Origin: Pirellulales bacterium
GTDB lineage: Bacteria; Planctomycetota; Planctomycetia; Pirellulales; JAEUIK01
Direction of reading: 5' to 3'
Assembly (NCBI GenBank): GCA_019636335.1
Contig: JAHBXR010000011.1
Location: 1 to 64,000, forward strand
Length of the DNA: 64,000 nt
Below are positions 54,504-64,000 of this stretch, one piece after another (position 1 is the first letter of the stretch; every line of letters begins with the position of its first letter). The position numbers and the translations under genes were made by a program. The notes below the pieces were generated by a model. That model had not been told where the DNA came from. It did not search any database and was given only the letters and a program-made list of their open reading frames with translations.

Positions 54504-56774
54504 ATGCGAACGATGCGCCTGACGCTACGAACCCTGCTGGCTTATCTCGACGATCTGCTCGAACCGGCCGACGCGGAAAGCATCGGCAAGAAGGTTAGCG
54601 ACAGCGACTTTGCTTCGCAGTTGGTGAGCCGGGTGCGCGACGTGACGCGACGACTGCGCCTGGGGGCGCCCAAGGTGAATGGCCGTGGGCTGGCGCTCGA
54701 TGCGAACACCGTGGCCGAGTATCTCGACAACACGCTCGCCGCCGAGCGAATTCCAGAGTTCGAGCGCATCTGTCTCGAATCGGACATGCACCTGGCCGAA
54801 GTGGCCGCGTCGCATCAGATTCTGACGCTCGTGCTGGGCGCGCCGGCCGAAGTGCTGCCCGAGAGTCGCCAGCGGATGTACCAGATCACCGGCGACACCG
54901 TGCCCCCCTCGGCCACCGCCGCCGAGGAAGCGATGGCGGCCGAACAGGCCTCGTTCGACGTCGCGCCTGAGGAATCGCTGGCAGCGGTGGTCGTCGAGGC
55001 CGATCGCACGAATCGTCACAAGCCAGAGGTGCCCGAGTATCTGCGCGAAAGGACGTCGAAGTCGAGCCGTGCCCTGCCGATCGTGGCGGCGTTGGTGCTG
55101 GTGGCGTTGCTGAGTTGGGTGATTTATCAGGCGGTTGGTCCCTTGGGCCTGACGACCGTTGCCTCGAACGACGCGGCGCCACAAGCGGCGTTCGTGGACG
55201 ATGAAGCCACGGACCCTGTGGCGCCGACCCCCGCGGTGGTCGAACCGGCAGCGGTCGATGCTACTGCCGGCGATGCCGCATCGGCCGAGTTATCCCCTGC
55301 GCCCCCTGCACGTGTTTTGGCCGCTCCCGAACCTCCCGCCGAGATTATGGAAACGGAGACCGAGATCGACGCGGCGCCGTCGCCGGCCGATACCGCGTTG
55401 ACCCCTGTATCTCCCGATGAACTGATGCCGATCGACGCCGTGCCTCGCGCGCCGTCGGAGGTCCCCGATGCTCTGGCGCCGGTGTCGAGCTTGCCCACGA
55501 TCGACGCCGCTGTCGAAGGTGCGCCGCGTGGCGAGGATCCACTCGCCACGACGCCATTGACGGAAGAGGAAATGCTTGAGGAGAGGGCCCCGCAGGAAGG
55601 TGCTCCGGCCAACTCGCTGCCGGCCGGACAAAATGGCATCGGCCGACGTGTCGCCTCGAATCGCGACGTGCTCTTGCGCCGCCACCCACAAAGCCGCCTG
55701 TGGGGACAACTCTCCGCGGCAGACATCCTCTTCTCGGGCGATGAACTGCTGACGCTGCCCGCCTATCGCTCGACGCTCACCCTGGGGGTGGGCGCGAACG
55801 TGCAGATGATCGGGCCGACCTGCATTCAACTGGGCCTCGACGAGGCGACGCGCATGCCCGGCATCGCGATCAAGTACGGTCGGGTCATCCTCATGTCCGC
55901 CGGTCGTGCCGACATGAAGCTCATGCTCGCGGTGGGAGATCGCCAGGCGACGCTCGAGTTCGGGCCGGCCGAAACCACGGTGGCCATCGAGGTGCGTTCG
56001 CATCTCCAGTTGGGCTCGGATCCGTCGGCGGCCCCAGCGGCGCTCGAGGCCGATTTTTACGTCACCAGTGGCGAGCTCACCTGGCGCGATGCCAGTGGCG
56101 TCGAGGCCAGACTCACCGCCCCCGCGCGAGAAGTGTTGCTGGGCCAGGCTTCTCTGGCAGCCGAAGCGGGGGCCGAGTTCCCTGCCTGGACGACGGGTAT
56201 CGACGACGAGCGCCCCATCGATCAGCGCGCGGCGATGACCCTGCGCGACAATATCCAGGCCGATCGTGACATCGTACTCAATCTGAAAGAACTGGCTGCC
56301 GATCGTCGCCCGGAGGTGGCTTCGCTGGCGGCGCGGTCGCTCAGCTATCTCGACGAGTTCGGCACGCTCGTCGGCACGTTGAACGATTCGACGCAGCGAT
56401 CGTTCTGGCCACCGAACATCGCCGCCCTGCGCGATGGTCTGGGGCGCGGTCCAGAAACGGCGGCACTCGTGCGAGCCATCTTCGAGAAACAACGCTCGGA
56501 CGACGGGACTCAGCTCTATCGTTTGCTCTGCGGCTACACTACCGAGCAACTGCAAGGCGGGGCCGCCCGCGAGTTGGTCGAATTGCTCGACCATGAAGAT
56601 CTCGATTTCCGCGTCTTGGGGATCACAAATCTGACGGAGATCACCGGTTCGGCCAACTTCTATCGTCCCGAACGGTCGGCCTCGGAGCGCCAGTCGCAGG
56701 TGCAGAAATGGCGGCAACGGCTGGCGGCGGGGGACATCGTGCCCAAGGCGCCCCCTGCTCCGGCCGGCAGCTAG
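54504..56774 (+). CDS. Membrane-anchored planctomycete protein with FecR-like and HEAT-like parts
   Basis: 756 residues. Residues 1-110 (LRTLLAYLDDLLEPADAESI, LDANTVAEYLDNTLAAERI) resemble the cytoplasmic zinc-less anti-sigma-like head of planctomycete proteins. One membrane helix (ALPIVAALVLVALLSWVIYQAVG, ~191-213) is followed by ~170 Pro/Ala/Asp-rich residues. A beta-rich region (~390-560, VASNRDVLLRRHP, TLGVGANVQMIGPT) recalls FecR/cupin-like sensors. The C-terminal ~190 residues are helical and HEAT-like (HEDLDFRVLGITNLTEITG). The function is not established. A start three codons later (54513) is also possible. Confidence 0.75.
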   Translation: MRTMRLTLRTLLAYLDDLLEPADAESIGKKVSDSDFASQLVSRVRDVTRRLRLGAPKVNGRGLALDANTVAEYLDNTLAAERIPEFERICLESDMHLAEVAASHQILTLVLGAPAEVLPESRQRMYQITGDTVPPSATAAEEAMAAEQASFDVAPEESLAAVVVEADRTNRHKPEVPEYLRERTSKSSRALPIVAALVLVALLSWVIYQAVGPLGLTTVASNDAAPQAAFVDDEATDPVAPTPAVVEPAAVDATAGDAASAELSPAPPARVLAAPEPPAEIMETETEIDAAPSPADTALTPVSPDELMPIDAVPRAPSEVPDALAPVSSLPTIDAAVEGAPRGEDPLATTPLTEEEMLEERAPQEGAPANSLPAGQNGIGRRVASNRDVLLRRHPQSRLWGQLSAADILFSGDELLTLPAYRSTLTLGVGANVQMIGPTCIQLGLDEATRMPGIAIKYGRVILMSAGRADMKLMLAVGDRQATLEFGPAETTVAIEVRSHLQLGSDPSAAPAALEADFYVTSGELTWRDASGVEARLTAPAREVLLGQASLAAEAGAEFPAWTTGIDDERPIDQRAAMTLRDNIQADRDIVLNLKELAADRRPEVASLAARSLSYLDEFGTLVGTLNDSTQRSFWPPNIAALRDGLGRGPETAALVRAIFEKQRSDDGTQLYRLLCGYTTEQLQGGAARELVELLDHEDLDFRVLGITNLTEITGSANFYRPERSASERQSQVQKWRQRLAAGDIVPKAPPAPAGS

Positions 56775-57045
56775 CAAGGCCTGCTTGTACTTCTGAGAGG
56801 CGGGGCCAGCAGGCGTTTCGGGCCGTTGGCGCAGGCGCCTTCCGCTGCCGAAAGAAGCAAATGTTCTCAAGGCGGCGATTTTTTCTCCGGATTCGACCTT
56901 TCGCTTGGCCCTTTCGGCCCTGGCGAAGAAAGGTAAACTAGAGAAGCGCCCCCGGGCCAACGCCCGTCGGAGCGTCCGGAGTTCTTGGGGGGGCGGCTCG
57001 TCAATAAGGCGATGAGCCGGGAGTATTTGCGGTGGGGCAATGCGT

Positions 57046-57074
57046 TTGTCGCTCGATTCGCGCCTCGCTAGAAT
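57046..57074 (+). promoter_or_regulatory. Candidate sigma-70-type promoter for hpf
   Basis: TTGTCG (57046-57051), exactly 17 bases, then TAGAAT (57069-57074), about 90 bases before the hpf start. Prediction by eye. Confidence 0.45.
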
Positions 57075-57164
57075 GCGCGGTTTACTCCCGATTTGGTTTA
57101 TCTTTCGGAAATCAGAGGCGGCGTCAGACGTACTTGTGCCTCGGTATGGGAAGGAGCATGGTTG

Positions 57165-57524
57165 GTGCAGATCAACATCACGGCGCGACATGGGCAATTG
57201 AGCGAGGCGACTCGCGCAAAGTTGATCGCCAAGTTCGAGAAGCTGCCCCGCTATTTCGAGCGACTTACGGCAATCGACGTGACGGTCGACCTGGAGCACA
57301 AAGAGGCGGTCAAGGTCGACGTGGTCGTTTCGGCCGAACACAAGCACGATATTCTGGCGAATGAAACGTCGGCCGACCTGATGACGGCCGTCGATACCGT
57401 ATTGCACAAACTGGAACGACAACTCACCAAGTACAAGGAAAAGGTGCAGGACCATCACCGCACGCCCGGCCTGCGCGAGCAATCGGCCCCTGCGGAAGTG
57501 GAAACGGAACCCGAGACGCCCTAA
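57165..57524 (+). CDS. hpf: Ribosome hibernation-promoting factor / sigma-54 modulation family
   Basis: A 119-residue protein of the short HPF/RaiA type: VQINITARHGQLSEATRAKL, then KLPRYFERLTAIDVTVDLEH, AEHKHDILANETSADLMTAVD and DTVLHKLERQLTKYKEKVQDH. It lacks the C-terminal dimerisation domain of long HPF. It binds the small ribosomal subunit and inactivates ribosomes in stationary phase. The start is the GTG at 57165, set by AAGGAG eight bases upstream. The ptsN gene follows, echoing the hpf-ptsN order next to rpoN in proteobacteria, though no rpoN is here. Confidence 0.9.
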   Translation: MQINITARHGQLSEATRAKLIAKFEKLPRYFERLTAIDVTVDLEHKEAVKVDVVVSAEHKHDILANETSADLMTAVDTVLHKLERQLTKYKEKVQDHHRTPGLREQSAPAEVETEPETP

Positions 57525-57743
57525 GGTGGACCACGTCGACCGGCAGGTCGCGGGACCAGTCCTTGTTTGTCCGGGCAGCACGCGCCGCGTTACTGGTCGC
57601 TGGTATCGGTTTTCCGATCGCCCCCGCAACGTCCCGTCGCGCGATGGCTGCCGGGCGGGCACCGGCGCAAGGCGCGGCCATGGCCGGGTAAACCAGCCGA
57701 GGGAATCCTGCTACTCGATCCACACCGTGAAAGGAGTGGGTGA

Positions 57744-58217
57744 ATGAAGTTTGCGGACTTCGTGTCGCGCGACGCCGTCAAGGCGAGTCTCGCGGCCGAC
57801 GATAAAGAGGAAGTCATCCGCGAGATGGCTCAGGCGCTGCTCGATGCCGGCAAGATCGCCAAGAACGAATACGACAGCATCGTCAAAGCCATTCTGAAGC
57901 GCGAGGAGCTCGGGAGCACCGGAATCGGCCGTGGCGTGGCCGTGCCCCACACGAAGCATCCCGGCGTCGAACGCCTGGTGGCCACCGTGGGGGTCAGCCG
58001 CGACGGCGTCGATTTCAAAAGCCTCGACGGCGAGAAGGTTCATCTTTTCTTTTTGCTCATCTCCCCTCCCGACCGGCCAGGCGATCACCTGCGTGCGCTC
58101 GAGAATATCTCGCGCCAGTTGCGTGACGACACGTTCTGTAAGTTCCTGAAACAGGCGAAAAGCACGGAAGAGATTTTGCATCTCTTGGACGAAGCGGATA
58201 ACAACCACTTCGCCTGA
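57744..58217 (+). CDS. ptsN: PTS EIIA-Ntr/fructose-type phosphocarrier
   Basis: A 157-residue EIIA of the mannitol/fructose/Ntr class. The phospho-accepting His lies in STGIGRGVAVPHTKHPGV at about residue 70. The rest is typical: EVIREMAQALLDAGKI, DGEKVHLFFLLISPP and HLRALENISRQLRDD. It receives phosphate from HPr. The window has no EIIB or EIIC, so a regulatory (Ntr-type) role is likely. AAAGGAG lies seven bases before the ATG. It is followed by HPr 158 bases later. Confidence 0.93.
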   Translation: MKFADFVSRDAVKASLAADDKEEVIREMAQALLDAGKIAKNEYDSIVKAILKREELGSTGIGRGVAVPHTKHPGVERLVATVGVSRDGVDFKSLDGEKVHLFFLLISPPDRPGDHLRALENISRQLRDDTFCKFLKQAKSTEEILHLLDEADNNHFA

Positions 58218-58375
58218 CCGGGGCGATGGGCAGCAGAACCTTATGCGGTGCTGTCCCTCGCCGGGCGGAACGACTTTTCAGCGTCTGACGGGCAATTCGG
58301 ATCGGACGCCAGTGTCGTGTGGCCGAGTTCTTCGGCCAGCAAACCGGTGCGAACCTAATCCTTCTCGACGAACAC

Positions 58376-58678
58376 ATGAACGAGCCGCAGTGCAGCCGTA
58401 AGGTCGTGATCAACAATCCGCAGGGCTTGCACGCGCGCCCTGCCGACTTGTTCACGCGCACGGCCAACCGCTACGAGGCGCGGATCATCGTCGTCAAAGA
58501 CAACAACCGCGTCGACGGCAAGAGCATTCTGGATTTGCTGACCCTCGCCGCCGAGGCGGGCACGGAACTGACGATCGAGGCCGCCGGCCGCGACGCCGAC
58601 GAGGCGCTCGAAGCACTGGCCGGGCTGATCGTCGCCAATTTCGAGGACGAATCAACGCGACCGGCGCCGCCCCACTAG
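58376..58678 (+). CDS. ptsH: HPr-family phosphocarrier protein
   Basis: A 100-residue HPr. The active His is in NNPQGLHARPADLF at about residue 18. The region KDNNRVDGKSILDLLTLAAEAG holds the Ser equivalent to the HPr-kinase site (GKSI), followed by LTIEAAGRDADEAL. It passes phosphate from EI to EIIA. The ATG at 58376 gives the normal HPr length; the frame extends 19 codons upstream without family sequence. It lies between ptsN and ptsI. Confidence 0.93.
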   Translation: MNEPQCSRKVVINNPQGLHARPADLFTRTANRYEARIIVVKDNNRVDGKSILDLLTLAAEAGTELTIEAAGRDADEALEALAGLIVANFEDESTRPAPPH

Positions 58679-58973
58679 CCGCGCCGGTCTGCCAGTGAAA
58701 CTGGGGCCGCACGGCCCCGCGGATACGAGAGGTTTACAACGTGGTGCGAGTCGTCGCCGTGGGCAACACGCGTGACTCGGCCCGGCGATTTAGAGGCGTG
58801 CCGCGTCCAGAGACCGGCACGGAGCATGGTTTGATGCAGCGGCGCACCGAACAACGCCGACAGCGCGAAGCGGACGTCTCGAAGAGACGCGCCCCGTACC
58901 GATTCCACGGTCCGGACGCGACTCTTTGCGACGTCGGCCGCGGTGCCGGCGCGGTGTGCCGTTCGAGCATCTC

Positions 58974-60710
58974 ATGCAACGCTTACAAGGGATAGCCGTT
59001 TCGCCAGGTGTCGCCATCGGCGAGGCGTTCGTAATGGACCAGGAGGGATTCCGCATCCCTCGCCGGTTCGTTGCGCGCGACGCGGTGGTCGATGAGCTTG
59101 CGCGCCTGGCCCAGGCCTGCGAGGCCTCGTGTCGCGAGGTCGAGGTCAACCGCGACACGGTGAATCGTGAGTTGGGGCAGCAGTACGGCGCCATCTTCGA
59201 GGCGCATCTGCAGATGCTACGCGATCCCCGGCTCCACACCGAGCTGGACGAGATGATCCGCGACCGGCACTACTCGCCCGAGTACGCGGTCAGCCGCGTC
59301 ATGCGGCGGTACGTCAAAGTCTTCCAGAACCTCGAGAATTCCTACCTCGCCGACCGCGCGCACGACATCATCGATATCGAACGCCGCCTGCTGCGCAATC
59401 TGCTGGGGCTGCGTCGCGAAGAGATCTCGCAGCTTACGTCGCCGGTCGTCGTGCTGGCGCACAACCTCACCCCCAGCGAGACGGCCAATCTCGACCGGCA
59501 GTTCGTGCGCGGCTTCGTGACCGAGATCGGCGGGCCCGGCAGCCATACGGCCATCGTCGCCGGCGCGCTCGAGATTCCCGCCGTCGTCGGCATGGGGGCC
59601 TTCCTCAGCGACGTGTCGGGGGGCGATCTCGTCATCATCGACGGCGATCGCGGCGAGGTGATCCTGCATCCCGACGAGGAGACGATCGCCCGCTACCGCC
59701 ACGAGGCGGAAGAGAGCCGCTCGCTGGCCGCGCGGCTCGAGACGTTGCGCGATCTGCCGGCCGAGACCACCGACGGCGTGCGCATCACGCTGCTGGGGAA
59801 CATCGAGTTTCCGCACGAAGTGCGGCATTGCCTCGATCGTGGCGCCGATGGCATCGGGCTGTACCGCACGGAGTTTCTCTACCTGGGCGCCGAGACCGAG
59901 CCCAACGAAGAGACTCACTACGAGGCCTACGTGCGCGTGGCGGAGGCGATGGGCACGCGCCCCGTGGTGATCCGCACGCTCGACCTGGGCGCGGACAAGG
60001 TGACCGGCGTGAATCCCAGCACCGTCGAACGCAATCCGTTCCTCGGGCTGCGCAGCATCCGCGTGTCGCTCCGCAACCTGCCCCTGTTCCGCACGCAGTT
60101 GCGCGCGATCCTGCGGGCGAGCGTGCGCGGCAATTTGCGAATCATGTTCCCGCTCATCTCGACCTTGGTCGAGCTGCGTCAGGCGAAGATGGTGCTGGCC
60201 GACGTGATGGAGGATCTGGAAGAGAGCGGCGTGGAGTTCGATCGCAACGTTTCGATCGGCATGATGGTCGAGGTGCCGTCGACGGTGGTGATGCTCGATC
60301 ACTTCATGTCGGATGCGGATTTCATCAGCATCGGCACGAACGACCTGATCCAGTACACGTTGGCGGTCGACCGCGACAACAAGGATGTGGCGGCGTTGTA
60401 CAACGCCTCGGACCCCGCCGTGCTGCGCCTGCTGCAGATGGCCGTGCAGGGCGCGCAGGGTCGGCCGGTCAACGTGTGCGGCCAGATGAGCGGCAGCCCC
60501 CCCTACACGATGTTGCTGCTGGGGCTGGGGCTGCGCCAGTTGAGCGTGACGCCCAGTGCGATCCCCGAGATCAAGAAGATTTGCCGTAGCGTCTCGATCG
60601 CCCATTGCGAGGACGTGGCGCGACACGCGCTCACGCTCGAGAACGCGCGCGACGTGAAGAACTACCTGAAGGAGGAGCTGAAGAAGATTCTGCCCGAGTT
60701 GGCAGACTGA
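58974..60710 (+). CDS. ptsI: PTS enzyme I (phosphoenolpyruvate-protein phosphotransferase)
   Basis: A 578-residue EI that takes phosphate from PEP. It opens LQGIAVSPGVAIGEAFV. The HPr-binding helices follow, then the phospho-His in TEIGGPGSHTAIVAGALEIP at about residue 192. The PEP-binding barrel has GIGLYRTEFLYL, LDLGADKVTGV, MMVEVPSTVVMLDHF, FISIGTNDLIQYTLAVDR and the catalytic Cys in VNVCGQMSG. All key motifs are intact. It has no GAF domain, so it is not an EI-Ntr fusion. The ATG at 58974 gives the family start. The upstream gap (58679-58973, 295 bases) is empty. Confidence 0.95.
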   Translation: MQRLQGIAVSPGVAIGEAFVMDQEGFRIPRRFVARDAVVDELARLAQACEASCREVEVNRDTVNRELGQQYGAIFEAHLQMLRDPRLHTELDEMIRDRHYSPEYAVSRVMRRYVKVFQNLENSYLADRAHDIIDIERRLLRNLLGLRREEISQLTSPVVVLAHNLTPSETANLDRQFVRGFVTEIGGPGSHTAIVAGALEIPAVVGMGAFLSDVSGGDLVIIDGDRGEVILHPDEETIARYRHEAEESRSLAARLETLRDLPAETTDGVRITLLGNIEFPHEVRHCLDRGADGIGLYRTEFLYLGAETEPNEETHYEAYVRVAEAMGTRPVVIRTLDLGADKVTGVNPSTVERNPFLGLRSIRVSLRNLPLFRTQLRAILRASVRGNLRIMFPLISTLVELRQAKMVLADVMEDLEESGVEFDRNVSIGMMVEVPSTVVMLDHFMSDADFISIGTNDLIQYTLAVDRDNKDVAALYNASDPAVLRLLQMAVQGAQGRPVNVCGQMSGSPPYTMLLLGLGLRQLSVTPSAIPEIKKICRSVSIAHCEDVARHALTLENARDVKNYLKEELKKILPELAD

Positions 60711-60797
60711 CGTCGCGACAGGACGCGTGGTTCTGTTGCGAGAACGTGGAATGCGGCGTTGGCGCATGCGCGTGACGCCGAACGAGATCATGGTGTT

Positions 60798-61427
60798 ATG
60801 TTACGTAGGCGAATTCGCATCCGATTTCGCAAGATCGACGACGTGCGGCAGATCAGTCACCTGGATCTGATCCGGACGATGGAGCGGCTGTTTCGCCGCG
60901 CGGGACTGCAGCTTGGCATGAGCGAGGGGTTTCATCCCAAGCCGCGCATGAGCTTCCCGTCGGCGCTGGCCGTAGGCATTGCCGGGTTGGACGAAGTGAT
61001 GGAGGTCGAGCTGAACGAGGACCGATCGGCCGAAACGCTTCACGCCCTGTTGGTGCGGCATGCGCCGCCGGGTTTGGAGATCGTCTCGGTCGAAGCGCTC
61101 GCCGAAGGGGCGCCGAAGCCCCGCGTGGCGCGCGTCCGGCTCGAGATGCCCGTGCCCACCGAACGCCAGGCGGCCGCGCGTCAGCGCATCGCGTGGCTCA
61201 TGGCCGAGACGACCTACCCGGTCGACCGCGGCACGACGCACAACCCGATCGATCTGCGTCCCTATCTCGAAGCGCTCGCGCTCGATGAAGGCACGCTGCG
61301 GATCCAATTGCGAGTCACCCAACAAGGGACTGGCCGCCCGCGCGAAGTGCTCGCGGCGCTCGGACTGGAAGACCTGGAACAGCAGGGCTTCCACCTGACG
61401 CGCACAGCCGTCGAGCTCGAAGCCTGA
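60798..61427 (+). CDS. Radical-SAM-associated protein, TIGR03936/DUF2344 type
   Basis: A 209-residue protein: IRIRFRKIDDVRQISHLDLIRTMERLFRR, then GLQLGMSEGFHPKPRMSFPSALAVG and a DEVMEVELNED strand. This matches the DUF2344 family, normally encoded beside or fused to a radical SAM protein and often next to rng and rplU, as here. The radical SAM partner is not present in this window on this side. Function unknown, with links to tRNA or ribosome modification suggested only by context. The ATG at 60798 gives the family N terminus. Confidence 0.88.
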   Translation: MLRRRIRIRFRKIDDVRQISHLDLIRTMERLFRRAGLQLGMSEGFHPKPRMSFPSALAVGIAGLDEVMEVELNEDRSAETLHALLVRHAPPGLEIVSVEALAEGAPKPRVARVRLEMPVPTERQAAARQRIAWLMAETTYPVDRGTTHNPIDLRPYLEALALDEGTLRIQLRVTQQGTGRPREVLAALGLEDLEQQGFHLTRTAVELEA

Positions 61428-61462
61428 GGCGCCCAAGACAACACAAGAAAGAAACACTCACG

Positions 61463-63175
<1,713 letters not shown>

Positions 63176-63178
63176 GGC

Positions 63179-63212
63179 CCTGCCCCCCCCGCCGGGGGCG
63201 GGTCTTGGTTCT
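63179..63212 (+). terminator. Candidate terminator or attenuator between rng and rplU
   Basis: CCTGCCCCC (63179-63187) pairs with GGGGGCGGG (63194-63202) across a 6-base loop, with one G-T pair. It is followed by TCTTGGTTCT. The U-run is weak, so it may only attenuate. Confidence 0.5.
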
Positions 63213-63303
63213 GGCGGCCACCACACGGTAACGACCGACCCGTCGGCGCGAACGCGCCGCGGTCGCACTTCGATAAAATCACCTGCTACGAGTACGAGAA
63301 GCC

Positions 63304-63612
63304 ATGTACGCGATCATCCAAGATGGTGGCCGACAGTTGAAGGTCGAGCCCGGTCAAGAAGTCGTCGTCGATTACCGTGACGTGCCGAAGGGCGAAAAGA
63401 TCACCTTCGACGTGGTCGCCATTCGCGACGATGCCGGCATCAAGCTTGGCAAGCCGACGCTCAGTGGCGCTTCGGTCACGGCCGAGGTATTGGGCGTCGA
63501 GATGGGCCCCAAGCTTGTCGTGCAGCGTCTGCGCAAGCGTAAGAACAGCCGCCGCCGCACGGGGCACCGTCAGATTCACACGACGGTCAAGATCGACGCG
63601 ATCAACGGTTAG
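63304..63612 (+). CDS. rplU: 50S ribosomal protein L21
   Basis: A 102-residue ribosomal protein: MYAIIQDGGRQLKVEPGQEV, GEKITFDVVAIRDDAGIKLG and the C-terminal RNA-binding tail LVVQRLRKRKNSRRRTGHRQ with HTTVKIDAI. Length is normal. It is the 23S rRNA-binding partner of L27, but rpmA does not follow here; the next gene lies on the other strand, 5 bases away. A TAAAAT-like -10 lies about 30 bases upstream. Confidence 0.96.
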   Translation: MYAIIQDGGRQLKVEPGQEVVVDYRDVPKGEKITFDVVAIRDDAGIKLGKPTLSGASVTAEVLGVEMGPKLVVQRLRKRKNSRRRTGHRQIHTTVKIDAING

Positions 63613-63617
63613 GCCGC

Positions 63618-64000
63618 TCAGCGCGGCCGCCGCAGCAGTTCTCGCGGATCGACATTCGGCACGGAGTAATGCTCCGTGCCGATGATGTTTTCGCGCGGGT
63701 CGAGCCAGTAGTAGCCGGCCCCGCTCTCCACGCGCAGCGGCATGCCCGTCGCGGGGTCGGTCGCATCGGTGACGTCGACCACCACATTCTCGGTCTCGCG
63801 CAGTCGCGTCTCGCGGTCGCTCTTGCCGCGTTCGGCCTCGCTGGTTTCACCGATCGTCTCGGCCAACTCGGTGGCTGACCGGGCCGCGATCGCGGCGAAA
63901 CCGGGTGCCAGGTGATTCTGTTTAGCGACCCAGGCTGGCTCGTACCGGAAGCTGGCCACCATGCGTCGCAGCACGGATTCGGCCGTGGGGGCCAACTCGG
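63618..64000 (-). CDS. Partial hypothetical protein, cut by the window edge
   Basis: At least 125 residues of the C-terminal part, ending VPNVDPRELLRRPR. The sequence includes ESVLRRMVASFRYEPAWVAKQ, a charged stretch ERGKSDRETRLRETEN and GMPLRVESGAGYYWLDPREN. It appears mainly soluble and has no motif I recognise. The WLDPRENIIGTEH segment suggests a small beta domain. The frame has no stop up to the edge, so the true start lies outside. Confidence 0.65.
   Translation of the reverse strand, partial: ELAPTAESVLRRMVASFRYEPAWVAKQNHLAPGFAAIAARSATELAETIGETSEAERGKSDRETRLRETENVVVDVTDATDPATGMPLRVESGAGYYWLDPRENIIGTEHYSVPNVDPRELLRRPR

Noticed and set aside
55290..57662. A 790-codon antisense frame across the FecR/HEAT-like gene and hpf
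   Set aside because: It overlaps two well-supported genes and its translation is Arg/His-rich low-complexity sequence without family signatures.

Overview
The window reads as chromosomal DNA of a planctomycete, most likely from the Pirellulales. This rests on high GC content, several families typical of that group, and very large secreted proteins that open with an L-E-x-R-x-x-L-S signature instead of a clean signal peptide. The families include DUF1571, a DUF1499 membrane protein, an FHA-GAF histidine kinase, an EF-hand secreted protein, a FecR/HEAT-like anchored protein and an RNase E/G with a polar insertion. Genes are dense, lie on both strands and mostly stand alone or in pairs. I see no rRNA, tRNA, CRISPR array, transposase or prophage gene.

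Layout. 1-7 kb: a TIM-barrel sugar isomerase, small membrane protein, PepF, Gfo/Idh/MocA oxidoreductase, NRDE protein, a PD-(D/E)XK-like protein, pyrE, and a short protein that looks like a collapsed toxin-antitoxin pair. 7-12 kb: a LysM/YkuD protein lacking the catalytic cysteine, a zinc-ribbon membrane protein, rarA, DUF1499 and a radical SAM protein. 12-16 kb: a giant RTX-type metalloprotease and a lipoprotein. 16-22 kb: kdsD, kdsC and a 1028-residue OstA/LptA-like protein, in the order of the proteobacterial KDO and LPS-transport locus. 22-28 kb: psd and pssA (phosphatidylethanolamine synthesis), ribE, rsmA, two small unknowns and a class V aminotransferase. 29-34 kb: an 1832-residue subtilase ending in the same ~330-residue cassette as the metalloprotease. 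34-46 kb: a B12-binding radical SAM enzyme, a rhomboid protease, a third LExRxxLS protein, DUF1571, an MBL hydrolase, a response regulator with its histidine kinase, and an M28 peptidase. 45-57 kb: a LysM membrane protein with rsmH, a duplicated STN-like secreted protein, a His-rich EF-hand protein, TPR and HDOD proteins, and a FecR/HEAT-like anchored protein. 57-64 kb: hpf, ptsN, HPr and EI (a regulatory phosphorelay with no sugar permease), then a radical-SAM-associated protein, rng, rplU and a truncated gene.

The clearest functional groupings are KDO supply plus envelope transport (16.9-21.9 kb), PE synthesis (22.5-24.4 kb), the hibernation/PTS phosphorelay (57-60.7 kb) and the ribosome/RNA genes at the right end. 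The most unusual items are the shared cassette of the two giant proteases, the cysteine-less YkuD protein, the one-protein OstA/LptA-like factor, the apparent toxin-antitoxin fusion and the His-rich EF-hand protein. All functional calls are from reading translations by eye. No database search was possible.
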